Shown here: one piece after another, positions 6,407 through 7,128 of the stretch | Numbering within the stretch: position 1 is the stretch's first letter | Layout of the letters: each line of letters begins with the position of its first letter | NCBI GenBank assembly: GCA_023145125.1 | Contig: JAGLEK010000456.1 | Location: 1 to 7,128, forward strand | Length of the DNA stretch: 7,128 bases | Reading direction: 5' to 3' | From: Bacteroidales bacterium | GTDB lineage: Bacteria > Bacteroidota > Bacteroidia > Bacteroidales > B18-G4 | The notes under the pieces: generated by a model | Database searches by the model: none | What the model was told of the DNA's origin: nothing | The model's input: only the letters and a program-made list of their open reading frames with translations | Program-made: the position numbers and the translations under genes

Positions 6407-6414
6407 TATATTCG
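6407..6414 (+). promoter_or_regulatory. Possible -7 element before the PIG-L gene
   Basis: TATATTCG is one base from TAnnTTTG, and its surroundings (TTATATTCGCA) closely echo those upstream of the GpsA-like gene (TTATATTTGCA). It would give a leader of roughly 12 bases before ATG 6433. No -33 box is evident. Read-through from the upstream gene is equally plausible because the gap is only 51 bases. Confidence 0.3.
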
Positions 6415-6432
6415 CAATAAATCTATGGCTTT

Positions 6433-7062
6433 ATGATAAAAGGGAAGAAGATCTTACTGCTGGCACCCCACCCCGACGATCCTGAATATGCATGTGGTGG
6501 CAGCATTGCCCGTTGGAGCAAGGAAAACGAGCTCTATTATGTAGCTTTTTCACCCTGTAACATATCCCTTCCCGAAGGATTTGCAGAAAATACACTTTAT
6601 GATGAACTCATGGCATCAGCCGGGATACTGGGAATCCCGGAGGGCAACATCACCACCTTCGACTTTCCTGTAAGGCGGCTTTCAGAACACCGCCAGGACA
6701 TACTGGAAGAAATGGTCAGGCTAAGGAAAAGCATTAATCCTGATATCGTGGTCATGCCAAACTCAAACGACATCCACCAGGACCACAAGGCGATCTATGA
6801 TGAAGGCCTCCGGGCATATAAGCACAGCAGCATGCTGGGATACGAACTTCCATGGAATAGTCTGCAATTCATCTCCAACTTTCATGTAAAACTGAGCAAG
6901 GATGATATGACAACGAAGTGGAAAGCCATTTCGGCCTACAGATCGCAGGAGGTCAGGGCGTATAAATCGGAAGACTTTTTCGAAGGGCTGGCCCGCGTAA
7001 GGGGATTGCAGGTTGGGACAGAATTTGCAGAAGCCTTTGAACTGATCCGCTGGGTACTATAA
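6433..7062 (+). CDS. PIG-L/LmbE family zinc-dependent N-deacetylase
   Basis: 209-residue cytosolic enzyme of the family that hydrolyses N-acetyl groups from sugars (GlcNAc-PI, GlcNAc-inositol, bacillithiol and antibiotic precursors). It is slightly short for the family. The metal/catalytic motif is APHPDDPEY (11-19: zinc ligand H13, general base D15, zinc ligand D16), followed by the CGG turn (21-23). The second zinc site is HQDH (115-118). The C-terminal TEFAEAFELIR (196-206) is the usual end motif. An in-frame TAA at 6418-6420 leaves ATG 6433 as the only sensible start. An AAGGAG at 6391-6396 is too far upstream to serve it. It follows the GpsA-like gene by 51 bases on the same strand, probably as one unit. 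In this setting it could free an amine on a precursor sugar or on the finished residue for other acylation; the substrate is not deducible. Confidence 0.9.
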   Translation: MIKGKKILLLAPHPDDPEYACGGSIARWSKENELYYVAFSPCNISLPEGFAENTLYDELMASAGILGIPEGNITTFDFPVRRLSEHRQDILEEMVRLRKSINPDIVVMPNSNDIHQDHKAIYDEGLRAYKHSSMLGYELPWNSLQFISNFHVKLSKDDMTTKWKAISAYRSQEVRAYKSEDFFEGLARVRGLQVGTEFAEAFELIRWVL

Positions 7063-7128
7063 TTTATCTTTCATTTCTTTTACCAGTTTTGCCGCAGCCG
7101 GGTCGCTGACCCCGGCAATATCCTGTAT
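7057..7128 (-). CDS. 3' end of an unidentified minus-strand gene (partial)
   Basis: Read on the minus strand from the window edge, 23 codons (IQDIAGVSDPAAAKL followed by VKEMKDKL) run without a stop to a TAG at 7059-7057. The peptide looks like a real, helical, Lys/Glu-rich C terminus with balanced codon use. Its stop lies inside the last codons of the convergent deacetylase gene, a 6-base overlap, consistent with tight gene packing. Too little is visible to name a family. Confidence 0.55.
   Translation of the reverse strand: MQDIAGVSDPAAAKLVKEMKDKL

Noticed and set aside
6391..6420. AAGGAG followed at good spacing by TTG and a five-codon frame (LLYSQ, TAA at 6418-6420), resembling a leader peptide before the deacetylase
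   Set aside because: Five codons with a non-ATG start and no attenuator-like hairpins; most likely chance in an A-rich spacer.

Overview
The window looks like part of a surface-glycan (nonulosonic/sialic acid type) gene cluster from a member of the Bacteroidota. The lineage call rests on three things. A decayed fragment encodes the C-terminal tail of a type IX secretion (T9SS) sorting domain. The best promoter candidates read TAnnTTTG, the Bacteroidota -7 element. Most gene starts lack a clear Shine-Dalgarno sequence. No genus can be named from the sequence alone.

Layout. Bases 2-1708 (+) hold the 3' part of a GT-B-like surface-carbohydrate glycosyltransferase, open at the left edge. Eight 8-bp tandem repeats (1709-1772) fill the gap to a convergent three-gene minus-strand operon transcribed 5013 to 1772. 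Its genes are a NeuB-like barrel fused to an SpsF-like cytidylyltransferase, a full-length NeuB/NANS-like nonulosonate synthase with its SAF domain, and a KdsC-like HAD phosphatase overlapping it by ATGA. A 384-bp divergent intergenic region (5014-5397) holds a long hairpin, the T9SS-tail remnant and candidate promoters. Rightward follow a divergent GpsA-like dehydrogenase with a TTG start (5398-6381) and a PIG-L/LmbE zinc deacetylase (6433-7062). The last 72 bases contain the 3' end of another minus-strand gene that overlaps the deacetylase end.

How the genes may work together (inference). The NANS-like synthase would condense a hexosamine- or hexose-6-phosphate with PEP to a 9-phosphorylated nonulosonate. 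The KdsC-like phosphatase would remove the phosphate. The SpsF-like domain of the fusion would activate the product as a CMP-sugar, and the GT-B protein at left could transfer it or a neighbouring residue. The PIG-L protein may change N-acylation of a precursor or the glycan, and the GpsA-like enzyme may provide glycerol-3-phosphate or act on a related substrate. The most unusual element is the fusion protein: its barrel lacks the PEP-site lysine and the SAF domain, an SpsF-like module sits in place of the SAF, and it is co-transcribed with a complete second synthase.
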